Source of the DNA: Acetatifactor muris
GTDB lineage: Bacteria; Bacillota; Clostridia; Lachnospirales; Lachnospiraceae
Assembly: GCF_024623325.1 (NCBI RefSeq)
Contig: NZ_JANJZD010000001.1
Span: 62,001 to 126,000 of the forward strand
Length of the DNA: 64,000 bases
Reading direction: 5' to 3'
The notes under the pieces are model-generated. The model searched no databases. It saw only the letters and a list, made by a program, of their open reading frames with translations, and was not told the origin of the DNA. The position numbers and the translations under genes are program-made. This document shows positions 40,182-49,496 of the stretch, one piece after another. Within the stretch, counting starts at the first letter, position 1. Every line of letters starts with the position of its first letter.

Positions 40182-40781
40182 ATGGAAGAAATGCTGATTT
40201 TCTGGCTGGTTTTGCTGATTTTGTGTATTGGCATCGAAGTGCTTACTATGGGCCTGACCACTATATGGTTTGCAGGAGGAGCATTGGTCGCCATCTTTGC
40301 ATCTCTGCTGTATGCGCCGATCTTTGTTCAGATTATCCTGTTCTTCCTGGTGTCGGTATCGCTGCTGTTTTTTACCAGGCCGATTGCGGTACGGTATTTC
40401 AACAGAGACCGGGTGAAGACGAATGTGGAGAGCATGGTGGGGCGTCAGGCGATTGTCACCGAGGAGATTGATAATCTGCAGGCAGTGGGACAGGTGACTG
40501 TGAACGGACAGGAGTGGAGCGCCAGAAGCGCTGATGACAAGGTCAGAATTCCCACAGGAAGTGTGGTGACCGTGGCAGCTATCAGCGGCGTGAAGCTGAT
40601 TGTGAGGATACAGGAGCAGTTCGGGACACAGGAGAGAGCGGAAGAGACGGCAGAATCTGCACAGAGGGAGATGGAGCAGGTGGCGTCCGGGGCAGAGGGT
40701 GTTCGGCAGGCGGAAGCGAATACAGCCGGGTCCGCAGATGAACTGTCGCCGGAACCGGGGACGGCCGAGGACGAAAATTAA
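40182..40781 (+). CDS. NfeD-family membrane protein
   Basis: A 199-residue protein. Two or three hydrophobic segments in residues 5-65 (FWLVLLILCIGIEVLTMGLTT-like and VQIILFFLVSVSLLFF) precede an OB-fold domain (VGRQAIVTEEIDNLQAVGQVTVNGQEWSARS). A long acidic, disordered C-terminal tail of ~50 residues rich in Glu, Ala and Gln follows. NfeD proteins pair with SPFH/flotillin proteins; the next gene is exactly that. They probably assemble in ordered membrane domains. Confidence 0.9.
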   Translation: MEEMLIFWLVLLILCIGIEVLTMGLTTIWFAGGALVAIFASLLYAPIFVQIILFFLVSVSLLFFTRPIAVRYFNRDRVKTNVESMVGRQAIVTEEIDNLQAVGQVTVNGQEWSARSADDKVRIPTGSVVTVAAISGVKLIVRIQEQFGTQERAEETAESAQREMEQVASGAEGVRQAEANTAGSADELSPEPGTAEDEN

Positions 40782-40892
40782 TTCTGACGGATGGCTGACA
40801 AAGGAATGAGAATCCCGGCCGGAGAAGGCGGGATTTGAGATAAACAATACAAAATGCGTACTGTCATAATACAGTACAGAAAGAGGTAAAGT

Positions 40893-41810
40893 ATGGTTTG
40901 GGTATTAGTTGCACTGGTAGTAGTTGTACTCCTGATTCTGGTGTCCTGTCTGAAAATTGTTCCACAGGCGCAGGCGTATGTGATTGAGCGTCTGGGCGCA
41001 TATCAGGGGACCTGGTCGGTAGGGTTTCATGTGAAGGTTCCTTTTGTGGATAAGGTTGCCAGAAGAGTGAATCTGAAGGAGCAGGTGGCAGACTTCCCGC
41101 CGCAGCCCGTGATTACGAAGGATAATGTTACCATGAGAATTGACACGGTAGTGTTCTATCAGATAACGGATCCCAAGCTGTTTACCTACGGTGTGGAGAA
41201 TCCCATGATGGCCATTGAGAATCTGACCGCCACCACACTGCGTAACATTATCGGTGATCTGGAGCTGGACCAGACACTGACCAGCCGTGAGACCATCAAT
41301 ACCAAGATGCGTGCAAATCTGGATATTGCAACGGATCCCTGGGGAATCAAGGTGAACAGGGTGGAGCTGAAGAATATCATTCCTCCTGCGGAGATCCAGA
41401 ATGCCATGGAGAAGCAGATGAAGGCCGAGCGTGAGAGACGTGAAGCGGTAACCCGTGCAGAAGGTGAAAAGAAGGCGAAGATTCTGGAGGCGGAAGGTGC
41501 AAAGGAATCCGCAATTCTTCGTGCGGAGGCAGATAAGCAGTCGGCAATTCTCCGGGCAGAAGCACAGAAAGAGAAGATGATTCGGGAAGCGGAAGGTGAA
41601 GCGGAAGCGATTCTGAAGGTACAGCAGGCGAATGCCGACGGTATCAGAATGCTGAAAGAAGCGGGCGCCGACGAACCTGTATTAAAAATTAAGAGCCTGG
41701 AAGCTTTTGAGAAGGTGGCAGACGGTCAGGCGACCACGATTCTGCTTCCCTCGGAACTGAGTGGTATTGCAAGCCTTGCCGCCGCATGGAAGGAAGGCGC
41801 AAAGAAGTAG
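40893..41810 (+). CDS. SPFH/Band-7 (stomatin/QmcA-type) membrane protein
   Basis: A 305-residue SPFH protein. An N-terminal membrane anchor (WVLVALVVVVLLILVSCL) is followed by the Band-7 core (YVIERLGAYQGTWSVGFHVKVPFVDKVARRV and DNVTMRIDTVVFYQITDPK). A helical region from about residue 170 contains ERERREAVTRAEGEKKAKILEAEGAKESAI-type repeats, which form the coiled coil of the oligomer. It partners with the NfeD protein upstream. A strong terminator lies at 41851-41889. Confidence 0.94.
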   Translation: MVWVLVALVVVVLLILVSCLKIVPQAQAYVIERLGAYQGTWSVGFHVKVPFVDKVARRVNLKEQVADFPPQPVITKDNVTMRIDTVVFYQITDPKLFTYGVENPMMAIENLTATTLRNIIGDLELDQTLTSRETINTKMRANLDIATDPWGIKVNRVELKNIIPPAEIQNAMEKQMKAERERREAVTRAEGEKKAKILEAEGAKESAILRAEADKQSAILRAEAQKEKMIREAEGEAEAILKVQQANADGIRMLKEAGADEPVLKIKSLEAFEKVADGQATTILLPSELSGIASLAAAWKEGAKK

Positions 41811-41850
41811 ATTGAACAGTTTATGATGAAAAGGAGTCACTGGTTACAGG

Positions 41851-41889
41851 AAAAGGACCTCTGTGGGATTATCCGCAGAGGTCCTTTTT
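41851..41889 (+). terminator. Rho-independent terminator after the SPFH gene
   Basis: AAAAGGACCTCTG (41851-41863) pairs with CAGAGGTCCTTTT (41876-41888), with a further GG/CC pair inside, and ends in five T residues. Confidence 0.9.
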
Positions 41890-41908
41890 GTGTGGTATCA
41901 AGAACTAC

Positions 41909-41937
41909 TTGAAAAAGAACAAATGTTCTGATATAAT
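41909..41937 (+). promoter_or_regulatory. SOS promoter of dinB with LexA box
   Basis: TTGAAA (41909-41914), 17 bp and TATAAT (41932-41937). The spacer contains GAAC-AAAT-GTTC (41917-41928), the Firmicutes-type LexA box, so LexA should repress until DNA damage. The box begins eight bases after the start of the -35, exactly as at 49497. Confidence 0.85.
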
Positions 41938-41976
41938 GCAAGTGGCGGAAAGCAAGTGGCCGCAGAAAGGAAGTAT

Positions 41977-43182
41977 ATGGGGGACAGGGTTATTTTTCAT
42001 ATAGATGTAAACAGCGCGTTTTTATCCTGGGAGGCAGTGTATCGTCTGAATCATGGGGAGACGCTGGATCTGCGGACTATTCCCTCCGCGGTAGGCGGAG
42101 ATATGTCGAAGCGGCATGGGGTTATCCTGGCGAAATCCACTCCTGCCAAAAAGTATGATGTACGGACCGGAGAACCGATTGTGGATGCGCTGCGAAAGTG
42201 TCCGAATCTGACTCTGGTACAGCCGAACCGGGAATGGTACGAAGAATGCTCCCAGGCGTTTATTGGGATTCTGTATAAATATTCTGATGCTGTGGAGCAA
42301 TACAGCATCGACGAAGCTTTCATGGATATGACAGGGACGCAGATGTTGTTCGGGGAGCCGGTAAAGGCAGCCTATGCTTTGAAGAAGGAGGTTTGTGAGA
42401 CTCTTGGATTTACGGTGAATGTGGGCATCTCCAGCAATAAACTTCTGGCGAAGATGGCAGGGGAATTCGAAAAACCTGACAAGGTACATACCCTGTTTCC
42501 AGAGGAAATTCAGGAGAAAATGTGGCCGCTTCCTGTACGGGAACTGTTTCTTGTGGGAGGTGCGTCGGAGCAGAAGCTGAAAAGGATGGGAATCCGTACC
42601 ATAGGGGAACTGGCACAGGCAGACCCCTCCATGCTGAAGGCCGCTTTGAAAAAGCATGGAGAAGCCATCTGGAATTATGCAAATGGAAGGGACGAATCCC
42701 AGGTGGAAGTAACAGCGGCGGACAATAAATGTTATGGCAATTCCGTGACTCTTGCCGCTGATGTGACAGAGGCTGCAGAAGCGAAGCGAGTGTTGCTGTC
42801 GCTGTCGGAGACTGTGGGCAGGAGGCTGCGCAGGGATCAGGTATGGATTGAGAGCGTGTCAGTTACCATACGCTTTTTCGATTTGAGGCAGAATTCCCAT
42901 CAATGTGTGCTGGAGTCTGCCACCAATATTACGGATGAAATTTATCGGGTGGCCTGCAGGCTGTTCGATGAATTGTGGGATGGCACGCCCATACGTCTTC
43001 TGGGGGTACAGACCGGGAAGGTGACCAGAGATGGAGAGGTCAGGCAGATGTCCCTGTTTGATTCTACCGATTATGAGAAGCTGGAAAAGCTGGACCGGGC
43101 CATGGACAGCATCAGGGAGAAGTTCGGGACAGGTGCTGTGCAGCGGGCCAGTGAGCTGAAAAATGCAGGGACGAAAATATGA
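41977..43182 (+). CDS. dinB: DNA polymerase IV (DinB)
   Basis: A 401-residue Y-family translesion polymerase. ATG 41977 follows AAAGGAAG; the frame is open seven codons further upstream. Catalytic residues lie in IFHIDVNSAFLSWEA (first Asp) and QYSIDEAFMDMTG (SIDE motif, Asp-Glu). GISSNKLLAKMAGEFEKPD and VGGASEQKLKRMGIRTIGELA (helix-hairpin-helix) follow, then the little-finger domain. The ending near QMSLFD (residue ~360) is a likely beta-clamp binding motif. Expression under LexA control is strongly indicated by its promoter. Confidence 0.95.
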   Translation: MGDRVIFHIDVNSAFLSWEAVYRLNHGETLDLRTIPSAVGGDMSKRHGVILAKSTPAKKYDVRTGEPIVDALRKCPNLTLVQPNREWYEECSQAFIGILYKYSDAVEQYSIDEAFMDMTGTQMLFGEPVKAAYALKKEVCETLGFTVNVGISSNKLLAKMAGEFEKPDKVHTLFPEEIQEKMWPLPVRELFLVGGASEQKLKRMGIRTIGELAQADPSMLKAALKKHGEAIWNYANGRDESQVEVTAADNKCYGNSVTLAADVTEAAEAKRVLLSLSETVGRRLRRDQVWIESVSVTIRFFDLRQNSHQCVLESATNITDEIYRVACRLFDELWDGTPIRLLGVQTGKVTRDGEVRQMSLFDSTDYEKLEKLDRAMDSIREKFGTGAVQRASELKNAGTKI

Positions 43183-43184
43183 TA

Positions 43185-44207
43185 TTAATTTCCGGTCAGT
43201 TTTTTCTCTAACTGCTCCTTTTCCGCTAAAAGAGTGGCAATGAGAGAATCCTTTTCGGTCAGAGCAGAATCTTTTTCATTCAAAGCATTAGCCTTCTCCT
43301 TTAAAGCAGCTGCCTGCTCCTTTAAAGCAGCTGCCTGTTCCTTTAAAGCGACTTCCTGTTCCTTTAAAGCGACTTCCTGTTCCTTTAAAATAGCTTCCTG
43401 CCTTTTTACTGTGGCGACCTGTTCCTCCATAAATCGTTGCATTCCGCGCTGGCAGCGATAATAATCTTCCCGTGCTTCACAAATTTGCCGGATTCGTTCT
43501 TCTTGAGTAAGTCTGTAGACAGCATTACTTGCTGCCAGAATATCGTCATTCTGCTGTGCAATCATTTTGATTTCCTCCCATGTGGTTGCTTTGAAGAGAG
43601 CGGCCCATTGATCGATTCGATATTGCTTATCCTCTTTGGTAGCCAGATCTATATGAGTTAAGTCTACCACAGAAAGGCGCAGTTTGTCACTATATATCAT
43701 AAAATTTTTAACGTTCAACATCATATAGGTAGCATAGAACTCCGGATAATTCTTGAACAGAGTAAAATCCAGAAGCCCTATATGTATGGCGGGCCTTACC
43801 TGCTGATAATCTTCTCCGGAATTGAGATTATTAAAAGCACGGCACAGATAAAGCAGGGAGCGTTCAGGCCAGTTATGCTGATTGATGACTTGAAGTTCCA
43901 GGTTGAGGATGATGCTGTTATTGAGAAGAATTTTAACATCGAGGATAAAGTCTTTTTCATCCACAGCAGAGCCCAGCAGGATTGGATTTGTAATTTCGGC
44001 GGAAAGAATTTCATCAGGATGGAGATGAAGCAGGGAACCAATCAGTCCTTTCAGAGTTTTGTTGCTGGACTGGAGGAGGGCGCGGAAAAGGTAATCATTG
44101 GTCATACGGACCGTTACAGGCCCCGTGGCGGAGCTGAGAAAGTCAGGAAGTTCAGGAGATGCAGGAAGCTTTGGAAAAATAGACGAAGTAAAGATGTTTT
44201 CAGACAT
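43185..44207 (-). CDS. Rpn-family PD-(D/E)XK nuclease ('transposase-like') with heptad-repeat tail
   Basis: A 340-residue protein of the Rpn/YhgA-like family. Features are MTNDYLFRALLQ near residue 35, DEKDFILDVKILLNNSIILNLELQ near 83-106 (the D...ELQ nuclease core), LLYLCRAFNNL, and IHIGLLDF near 148. From about residue 268 the chain is a run of seven-residue units (ALKEQEV, ALKEQAA) forming a coiled coil, encoded by 21-bp DNA repeats. It lies tail to tail with dinB (2 bp apart). Distinct from the Rpn-type gene at 5481 in core sequence but similar in having an expanded repeat tail. Confidence 0.82.
   Translation of the reverse strand: MSENIFTSSIFPKLPASPELPDFLSSATGPVTVRMTNDYLFRALLQSSNKTLKGLIGSLLHLHPDEILSAEITNPILLGSAVDEKDFILDVKILLNNSIILNLELQVINQHNWPERSLLYLCRAFNNLNSGEDYQQVRPAIHIGLLDFTLFKNYPEFYATYMMLNVKNFMIYSDKLRLSVVDLTHIDLATKEDKQYRIDQWAALFKATTWEEIKMIAQQNDDILAASNAVYRLTQEERIRQICEAREDYYRCQRGMQRFMEEQVATVKRQEAILKEQEVALKEQEVALKEQAAALKEQAAALKEKANALNEKDSALTEKDSLIATLLAEKEQLEKKLTGN
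43300..43383 (-). repeat. In-frame 21-bp tandem repeat, four copies
   Basis: Units at 43300, 43321, 43342 and 43363, each beginning TTTAAAGC on the plus strand. The last two are identical, and the first two differ from each other at one base. Decayed units lie on both sides. They encode the LKEQ-type heptads of the Rpn-family protein. Confidence 0.9.
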
Positions 44208-44780
44208 AATGGAATTCCTTTCTAATATAGAATTTTAATAACAGAATTTTGCTCATAGAATCTTGTCTTAGATTCCGCCATATAGTTTTGATAATAAAAT
44301 CAGCCTTCTTGAAACAGACATGGAATGTCAGTTGAATTGGAACTGTAGTTGAGGCTGTGGGGCAGGAGGAAGAGTGCTTTGACAAACAGATTAGAAATAG
44401 GGGCTGGCAGAAACGATATAACAGAAATCCTGAATAATCCTTTGATTATAGGGCTTGCGAAGCGGTTCCTATAATAAAATCAATATATTATAACAGGGGA
44501 TGATCTGTAAAGCCAATATATAGAATATTGACGTAGAAAAAGAATTGACGATATAACGACAAAAACAAGTGCGCATACAATATATAGTTAGAAAGGACAC
44601 TGATTCAGGAAAAACAATACATATTTTGTATGTGCAAAATGCTTACCTGAATATTCAGACAATGAATTTATGCATGGTTGACAATATTCTCGAATTGGGA
44701 TATTCTGAATAGGGAAGTTGAATATGTAACCGGAGCAGCGCATACTGTGTTCGGAATTCTGAAAATGGAGGTATGGAGAA
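44208..44780. other. Gene-free stretch before the SDR gene
   Basis: No coding region with a plausible start was found. It must hold the minus-strand promoter of the Rpn-family gene on the left. A clear plus-strand promoter (44678-44706) lies near the right end. The middle is AT-rich with no repeat that I could see. Confidence 0.5.
44678..44706 (+). promoter_or_regulatory. Promoter of the SDR gene
   Basis: A perfect TTGACA (44678-44683), a 17-bp spacer and TATTCT (44701-44706). Confidence 0.7.
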
Positions 44781-45530
44781 ATGGAGTTGTTAAAAGGGAA
44801 AACAGCCATGGTTACAGGCGGCACAAGAGGTATCGGCTATGCAATTGTAAAGCTGTATCTGGACAACGGCGCATCTGTGGCACTGTGCGGTTCCAGGCAG
44901 GAGACAGTAGACAAAGCACTGGATAAACTGAAAGCGGAGAATCCGGATTATAAAGTAATCGGACTGTGCCCGGACCTGCAGAATCCGGAAGAGGTTGCAA
45001 AAGCAGTTGCAAAGGTAAAGGAAACATTTGGAAGCTTTGATATAATGGTCAGCAATGCGGGAGTATCCGCAAGAGACAGTCTGTATGACTATAAGCCGGA
45101 AGATTTTGCGAAGACAATGGCGCTGAATGTCAACGCAGTGTTCAACTGTGCGCAGGCAGCAGCAAAAGTCATGAAGGAACAGGGGGGCGGTGTCATCCTG
45201 AATACCAGCTCCATGGTCAGTATTTATGGACAGCCTTCCGGAGTGGCATATCCCACATCCAAATTTGCTGTGAATGGACTGACCAAGTCTCTGGCCAGGG
45301 AATTGGGCAGAGACAATATTCGTGTCAATGCAGTTGCTCCCGGAGTTACCAGAACTGATATGGTGGCGGCGCTGCCCGAGGAAATGATAAAACCGCTGAT
45401 TGCGACTATTCCCCTGGGACGTGTGGGAGAGCCCGAGGATGTGGCCAATGCCTTCCTTTATCTGGCAAGTGACATGGCAAGCTATGTGACGGGTGTCATT
45501 CTTTCCGTGGACGGCGCGGCCAGAACCTGA
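44781..45530 (+). CDS. Short-chain dehydrogenase/reductase (FabG/BaiA-like)
   Basis: A 249-residue classical SDR. The NAD(P) motif is TGGTRGIG (residues 13-20), the NAG motif is VSNAGVS near 90, and the catalytic Ser, Tyr and Lys are in NTSSM (near 140) and YPTSK (near 153). A C-terminal SVDGA closes the fold. Overall wording (NGASV, PDL, APGVTRTDM, EPEDVANAFLYLASDMAS) reminds me of bile-acid 3alpha-hydroxysteroid dehydrogenase BaiA, but FabG-like and sugar-alcohol SDRs look similar and no other bile-acid gene is present. Monocistronic, with its own promoter and terminator. Confidence 0.85.
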   Translation: MELLKGKTAMVTGGTRGIGYAIVKLYLDNGASVALCGSRQETVDKALDKLKAENPDYKVIGLCPDLQNPEEVAKAVAKVKETFGSFDIMVSNAGVSARDSLYDYKPEDFAKTMALNVNAVFNCAQAAAKVMKEQGGGVILNTSSMVSIYGQPSGVAYPTSKFAVNGLTKSLARELGRDNIRVNAVAPGVTRTDMVAALPEEMIKPLIATIPLGRVGEPEDVANAFLYLASDMASYVTGVILSVDGAART

Positions 45531-45561
45531 GAAAGGAACAGCTGTCTGAAGACAAAATGTG

Positions 45562-45610
45562 CGGCTTCCTGTGTTGGAACAGTTCTGTTCCAGAGCGGGA
45601 AGCCGTTTTC
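45562..45610 (+). terminator. Terminator after the SDR gene
   Basis: An outer stem CGGCTTCC (45562-45569) with GGAAGCCG (45598-45605) and an inner perfect stem TGGAACAG (45575-45582) with CTGTTCCA (45585-45592), followed by TTTTCT. Confidence 0.85.
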
Positions 45611-45680
45611 TGTTGTAAGGACAGCAGGGGAATAGATGTAACACAGCCAAGTAACAGATGAAAAGTCCGGAGAATAAATG

Positions 45681-45710
45681 TTGACGTTCTCCTTTGTTAT
45701 AAGGTATAAT
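45681..45710 (+). promoter_or_regulatory. Promoter of the FIST-MCP pair
   Basis: TTGACG (45681-45686), an 18-bp spacer and TATAAT (45705-45710). Confidence 0.75.
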
Positions 45711-45762
45711 CAGTTTTACGGATAGGTTTTACGATACGGAGACAGGAAAGGAAGACCGCTAT

Positions 45763-46818
45763 ATGAGGCAGTTTTTTGGGATGAGCCAACGGGGAGATCT
45801 GGCAGAGGCAGTTCGTAGTCTGAGTAATCCCCAGTTTATTATGCTATTGTCAAATAATACGCAGTTTGAAGCGCATGTAAAGGCGCTGGAATCGCTTTAT
45901 CCGAAGGTTCCCAGCATCGGATGTATCGGAATGAGCTATGATACCAGAATCGTGGAAACAGGAGTGGGTGTCATTGCATTTTCAGATGGAGTCAACGCGA
46001 CGGCAAATGTTTTGGAACAGGTATCTACCATGCCGGTAAAATATATTGAACGGCTGGAGAAGGATGTACAAAAAGTGGGAGGATCGTCGAGGGATACGGT
46101 ATGTATTGATTTCTGCAGCGGGAATGATGCCTGTGTGCTGACCACAGTTAACTCAGTTTTGAAGAGGAGCGGAATACAGCTGGTGGGCGGAACCGGAGAC
46201 GCGGGGAAGGTATCCGCCAACGGCAGGATTTACGAGGATGCGGCGGCATACGCGCTGATTCGGAACCAGGGCGGACGTGTGAAAACCTACAAAGAAAATA
46301 TTTATCATCAGCTTGGAAATTATCGTTTTATAGCCTCTAATACAGACAGAGCAAACTACATACTCGGTTCCCTGAACGGGACTCCGGCCAAACAGGTATA
46401 TAAAGATATTCTTCATGTGACAGATCAGCAGATATTGACACAGACATTCAAGAATCCTTTCGGTAAAATCAATGGAGACGATACTTGCATTATTTCCATC
46501 AAAGAGGTAAACGGCAACTCTCTGGCCTGTTTCCGCCAGGTAAATGACTCGGATGTGCTGATCTTGCTGGAGTTGGGAGATTACAGGGCTATTGTGCAGG
46601 ATACTATAAGAAATATCTGCAGAGAGTTTCCGAAACGATCGGCAGTTTTCTCCGTAAACTGTCTGTTCCGTTATAAACTGTTCAGCGAGCATAATTATAT
46701 GCAGGCCTATCTGAAAGAAATGGGAGCATTGGGGATGCATGCAGGTTTTGTGGGATATGGAGAACATTACAATAACCGCTTTGTCAATCAGTCCATGACA
46801 TGTGTTGTATTTGAATAA
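45763..46818 (+). CDS. FIST N/C domain sensory protein
   Basis: A 351-residue soluble protein. The N-terminal FIST region includes PSIGCIGMSYDTRIVETGVGVIAFSD (about 48-75), and QLVGGTGDAGKVSANGRIYEDAAAYALI (about 137-165) has the GG(T/S)AGD-like turn of the family. The C-terminal FIST_C part ends with MHAGFVGYGEHYNNRFVNQSMTCVVFE. FIST domains are predicted to sense small ligands and occur with signalling proteins. The chemoreceptor gene 31 bp downstream is a natural partner. No membrane segment is present. Confidence 0.85.
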   Translation: MRQFFGMSQRGDLAEAVRSLSNPQFIMLLSNNTQFEAHVKALESLYPKVPSIGCIGMSYDTRIVETGVGVIAFSDGVNATANVLEQVSTMPVKYIERLEKDVQKVGGSSRDTVCIDFCSGNDACVLTTVNSVLKRSGIQLVGGTGDAGKVSANGRIYEDAAAYALIRNQGGRVKTYKENIYHQLGNYRFIASNTDRANYILGSLNGTPAKQVYKDILHVTDQQILTQTFKNPFGKINGDDTCIISIKEVNGNSLACFRQVNDSDVLILLELGDYRAIVQDTIRNICREFPKRSAVFSVNCLFRYKLFSEHNYMQAYLKEMGALGMHAGFVGYGEHYNNRFVNQSMTCVVFE

Positions 46819-46849
46819 ATGAAAAAGGAACTGGAATGGAGGATATAAA

Positions 46850-47791
46850 ATGTTATTTTCAAAAAAAGGCCGGAAAAAATCAGGTCAGATATATCATGAT
46901 GAAAAAAGTCTCTATCCAATTCTTCATGTGACGGGCAGCCTGAAGGACTACCAAAAAGAACTGGCCCGGAAGGAAGTGGAATCGCTGTCTGAGCTGAGTA
47001 TGGTGGAAAGATCCTTTTCCGGTGTACTGAGTGAAGCAGACCATTTTCAGAGGCAGCTACAGGATTTTGGACAGTCTTTTTCCAATATTAATGAGGCTGC
47101 AGGACAGTTTGCGCAGGTGCGGGAGGATATCACTCAGATGGTATCCGGAGCACAGGATCAGGTGGAAGACTTGAAGGATACTTCAGCGAAGATACAGAAT
47201 TCTTTCAATGCAATGGAGAGTACTTTCGAACAGCTGCAGACAGCGGTGAAGGATATTCAGCGCTGTATGGGGAAGATTGTGTCCATAGCGGACGAGACCA
47301 ATATTCTGGCAATCAATGCTTCCATTGAGGCGGCAAGAGCCGGTGAGCAGGGGAAAGGATTTGCTGTGGTTGCGGAAAAGGTCAGAGAGCTTGCCAAAGA
47401 AATCAAGGAGTTGACCGACGATGTGGATACCGGTGTGCGCCATGTGGAAAGCGGTACAGTGCAGCTGAGTGACAGCATACAGGCTTCTCAGCAGGAGCTG
47501 GGCAAGGGCTTTGGGATTGTAAACAGTACATCGGAAGCTTTTCAGCAGATTACCACGGCAGCAGAGGGTGCTTCTGCCGTGCAGGGGGAGATTTCCGGTG
47601 TGATAGAGCAGTCCCAGAGCGCATTACAGGTGCTCTGCCAGTTTTTTGATGCAATCAGGCTTCGGTATCAGGAAGTGATAAAGCATATCGAGCGGGCAAA
47701 TAATCTGGGTACCACCAAAAGCGCCATGTTTGAGGATGTGGATAATATGCTTTCCCAGATTGCTCCTGTAATCAGAGATAAGGAACTGTGA
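46850..47791 (+). CDS. Soluble methyl-accepting chemotaxis-type signalling protein
   Basis: A 313-residue protein with no membrane helix. Residues about 60-290 are a long helical coiled coil. The hairpin tip that contacts CheA/CheW is visible as [36 protein letters not shown] (about 145-180). The N-terminus ([27 protein letters not shown]) has no recognised sensor domain, so input may come from the FIST protein encoded immediately before it. Output could be chemotaxis or another Che-type pathway; no che genes lie in this window. Confidence 0.9.
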   Translation: MLFSKKGRKKSGQIYHDEKSLYPILHVTGSLKDYQKELARKEVESLSELSMVERSFSGVLSEADHFQRQLQDFGQSFSNINEAAGQFAQVREDITQMVSGAQDQVEDLKDTSAKIQNSFNAMESTFEQLQTAVKDIQRCMGKIVSIADETNILAINASIEAARAGEQGKGFAVVAEKVRELAKEIKELTDDVDTGVRHVESGTVQLSDSIQASQQELGKGFGIVNSTSEAFQQITTAAEGASAVQGEISGVIEQSQSALQVLCQFFDAIRLRYQEVIKHIERANNLGTTKSAMFEDVDNMLSQIAPVIRDKEL

Positions 47792-47830
47792 GGGAAGGCA
47801 GAGTGGTTATATATTAAGAAAAGATTTATT

Positions 47831-47864
47831 CCCTGTGTCCCCTTTTTGATAAGGTGGCACAGGG
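47831..47864 (+). terminator. Possible terminator after the chemoreceptor gene
   Basis: CCCTGTG (47831-47837) pairs with CACAGGG (47858-47864). The loop contains a run of five T residues but no T-run follows the stem. Confidence 0.4.
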
Positions 47865-48036
47865 ATTCTCTATACACAGGTCACAAAGTTTTGAGATGCT
47901 TGAATTGAGCATTGATATGATGTATGTACCTAGAGAAGAGAATGCCTAAAAACGCCTTGCGGATAGTAATAAGAGAATTTCCTTTATTACATAATTTATT
48001 AACACAGAAATAGAAGCTGTGAAAAGGAGAAGAAAA

Positions 48037-49221
48037 GTGGAGATAAGCGGCAGAATACAGGGAGTGATGGAGCAGGCAGTGAAGACTTCACTGGTGGCAG
48101 GTGTGAATCTGCTGGTGGAGCAGGACGGCAGGGAGCTGATTTACGCACAGGCCGGGAATGCCGATAGGGAGGAGGGCAGGGAGATGAACCGGGATACCAT
48201 ATTTCGTCTGTATTCTCAGACGAAACCGGTGACGGCTGCTGCCGCCATGATTCTGATGGATCGGGGAGAAATAGACCTGTGCCAGAATGTGGGAGAGTTC
48301 CTTCCCGCGTACAGGAAACTGTATGTGGAGACTGCAGACGGGCATATGGAACAGTCGATGCAGCCGCTGCGGCTCTATAATCTGCTGAATATGACTTCAG
48401 GGCTTTCCTATCCCAATGACAGCACTGCGTCCGGCAGGGCGTCCGCGAAGGTTTACGAGGAAGCCTGCGTCAGACTGGGGACGGAGAGGGAGATGAGCAC
48501 CAGGGAGCTGGCGGAAAGGATGGCGGAGGGACCTCTGGCTTATGAGCCGGGAAGCTCATGGCAATACGGTACCTCGGCGGATGTGCTGGGAGCTGTGATT
48601 GAAGTGGTTTCCGGGAAATCGCTGGCAGAATTTATGGAGGAGGAAATCTTCAATCCTCTTGGCATGGAAGATACAGCTTTTTATGTGCCGGAAGAAAAGC
48701 AGGGACGTCTGGCGAAAGTTTATGAGACCGTTACAGGGGAGAGAGGCGAAGGCGATTTGAATCTCTATTCAGGAGACCATCTTGCCATCAATCATTCCAT
48801 GGATCACTTGCCGGCCTATATGGCGGGAGGTGCGGGGCTTGTTTCTACACTGGATGACTATATGAAATTTGCTCGAATGCTTCTGGCGGGTGGAAATTAC
48901 GGAGGGAAACGCATTCTCACGTCCAGAACCGTGCAGTATCTCACAGGCGGTCAGCTTCAGCCCCGGCAGCAGAGGAGCTTTTGTCAGTGGCTTGGACTGG
49001 AAGGCTACAGCTATGGGAATCTGATGCGGGTGTGCAAGGAGCCCGGCCAGGCATCCGGCCTGACCAGAAAGGGAGAGTACGGCTGGGACGGCTGGCTGGG
49101 CGTCTATTTTGCCAATTTCCCGGAGGAAAACATGACCATTCTCATGGGAACGCAGAAAAAGGACGGGGGGACCTTTTCACTGACGAGAAAGCTGCGGAAT
49201 CTGATTCTGAGTAACTTTTAG
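48037..49221 (+). CDS. Serine beta-lactamase-fold hydrolase (class C / esterase type)
   Basis: A 394-residue protein from GTG 48037, preceded by AAAGGAGAAG. The nucleophile motif is SQTK (SxxK, near residue 60), the Tyr motif is YGTS (YxS/T-like, near 178), and a late GGxG stretch (AGGAGLVSTLDDYMKFA) is typical of family PF00144. No signal peptide is seen, so it is probably cytoplasmic. The family includes esterases, peptidases and true class C beta-lactamases; the cytoplasmic location and Y-G-T motif favour an esterase or transacylase. Monocistronic. Confidence 0.85.
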   Translation: MEISGRIQGVMEQAVKTSLVAGVNLLVEQDGRELIYAQAGNADREEGREMNRDTIFRLYSQTKPVTAAAAMILMDRGEIDLCQNVGEFLPAYRKLYVETADGHMEQSMQPLRLYNLLNMTSGLSYPNDSTASGRASAKVYEEACVRLGTEREMSTRELAERMAEGPLAYEPGSSWQYGTSADVLGAVIEVVSGKSLAEFMEEEIFNPLGMEDTAFYVPEEKQGRLAKVYETVTGERGEGDLNLYSGDHLAINHSMDHLPAYMAGGAGLVSTLDDYMKFARMLLAGGNYGGKRILTSRTVQYLTGGQLQPRQQRSFCQWLGLEGYSYGNLMRVCKEPGQASGLTRKGEYGWDGWLGVYFANFPEENMTILMGTQKKDGGTFSLTRKLRNLILSNF

Positions 49222-49496
49222 TACTGTTAAGCTTGCAAAGCTATCACACAGGGGGACAGGATTATCGTGGAAGCGATGGTCTGAACGAGGATATTTGGGC
49301 AGTATTTTGCCTGTCTGGAAACAAAAGAATCAAGACAGAGAATCTGGTGTAAAGCATGGTATCAGCCTGCATTACATCAGATTTTTTAAATCACAGAAAG
49401 TTCGGCGGATTACACAGGATTATATAAGAAGCCGGTTCCTGTTGTTGGCTTCTGGAAAAGCGGGGTTGGAAAATAATGTAAAATGCGAACGTATGG
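49222..49496. other. Gene-free stretch before the second SOS promoter
   Basis: No supported gene. Near its right end GAACGTATGGTT (about 49487) is an imperfect second LexA-like half-site next to the SOS promoter. Confidence 0.4.

Noticed and set aside
44781..45530. Bile-acid hydroxysteroid dehydrogenase as a firm call
   Set aside because: Resemblance to BaiA is only by eye and classical SDRs are too alike; no bile-acid gene cluster is present.
48037..49221. Antibiotic-resistance beta-lactamase
   Set aside because: No signal peptide and a Y-G-T motif point to the wider serine-hydrolase family rather than a secreted class C beta-lactamase.
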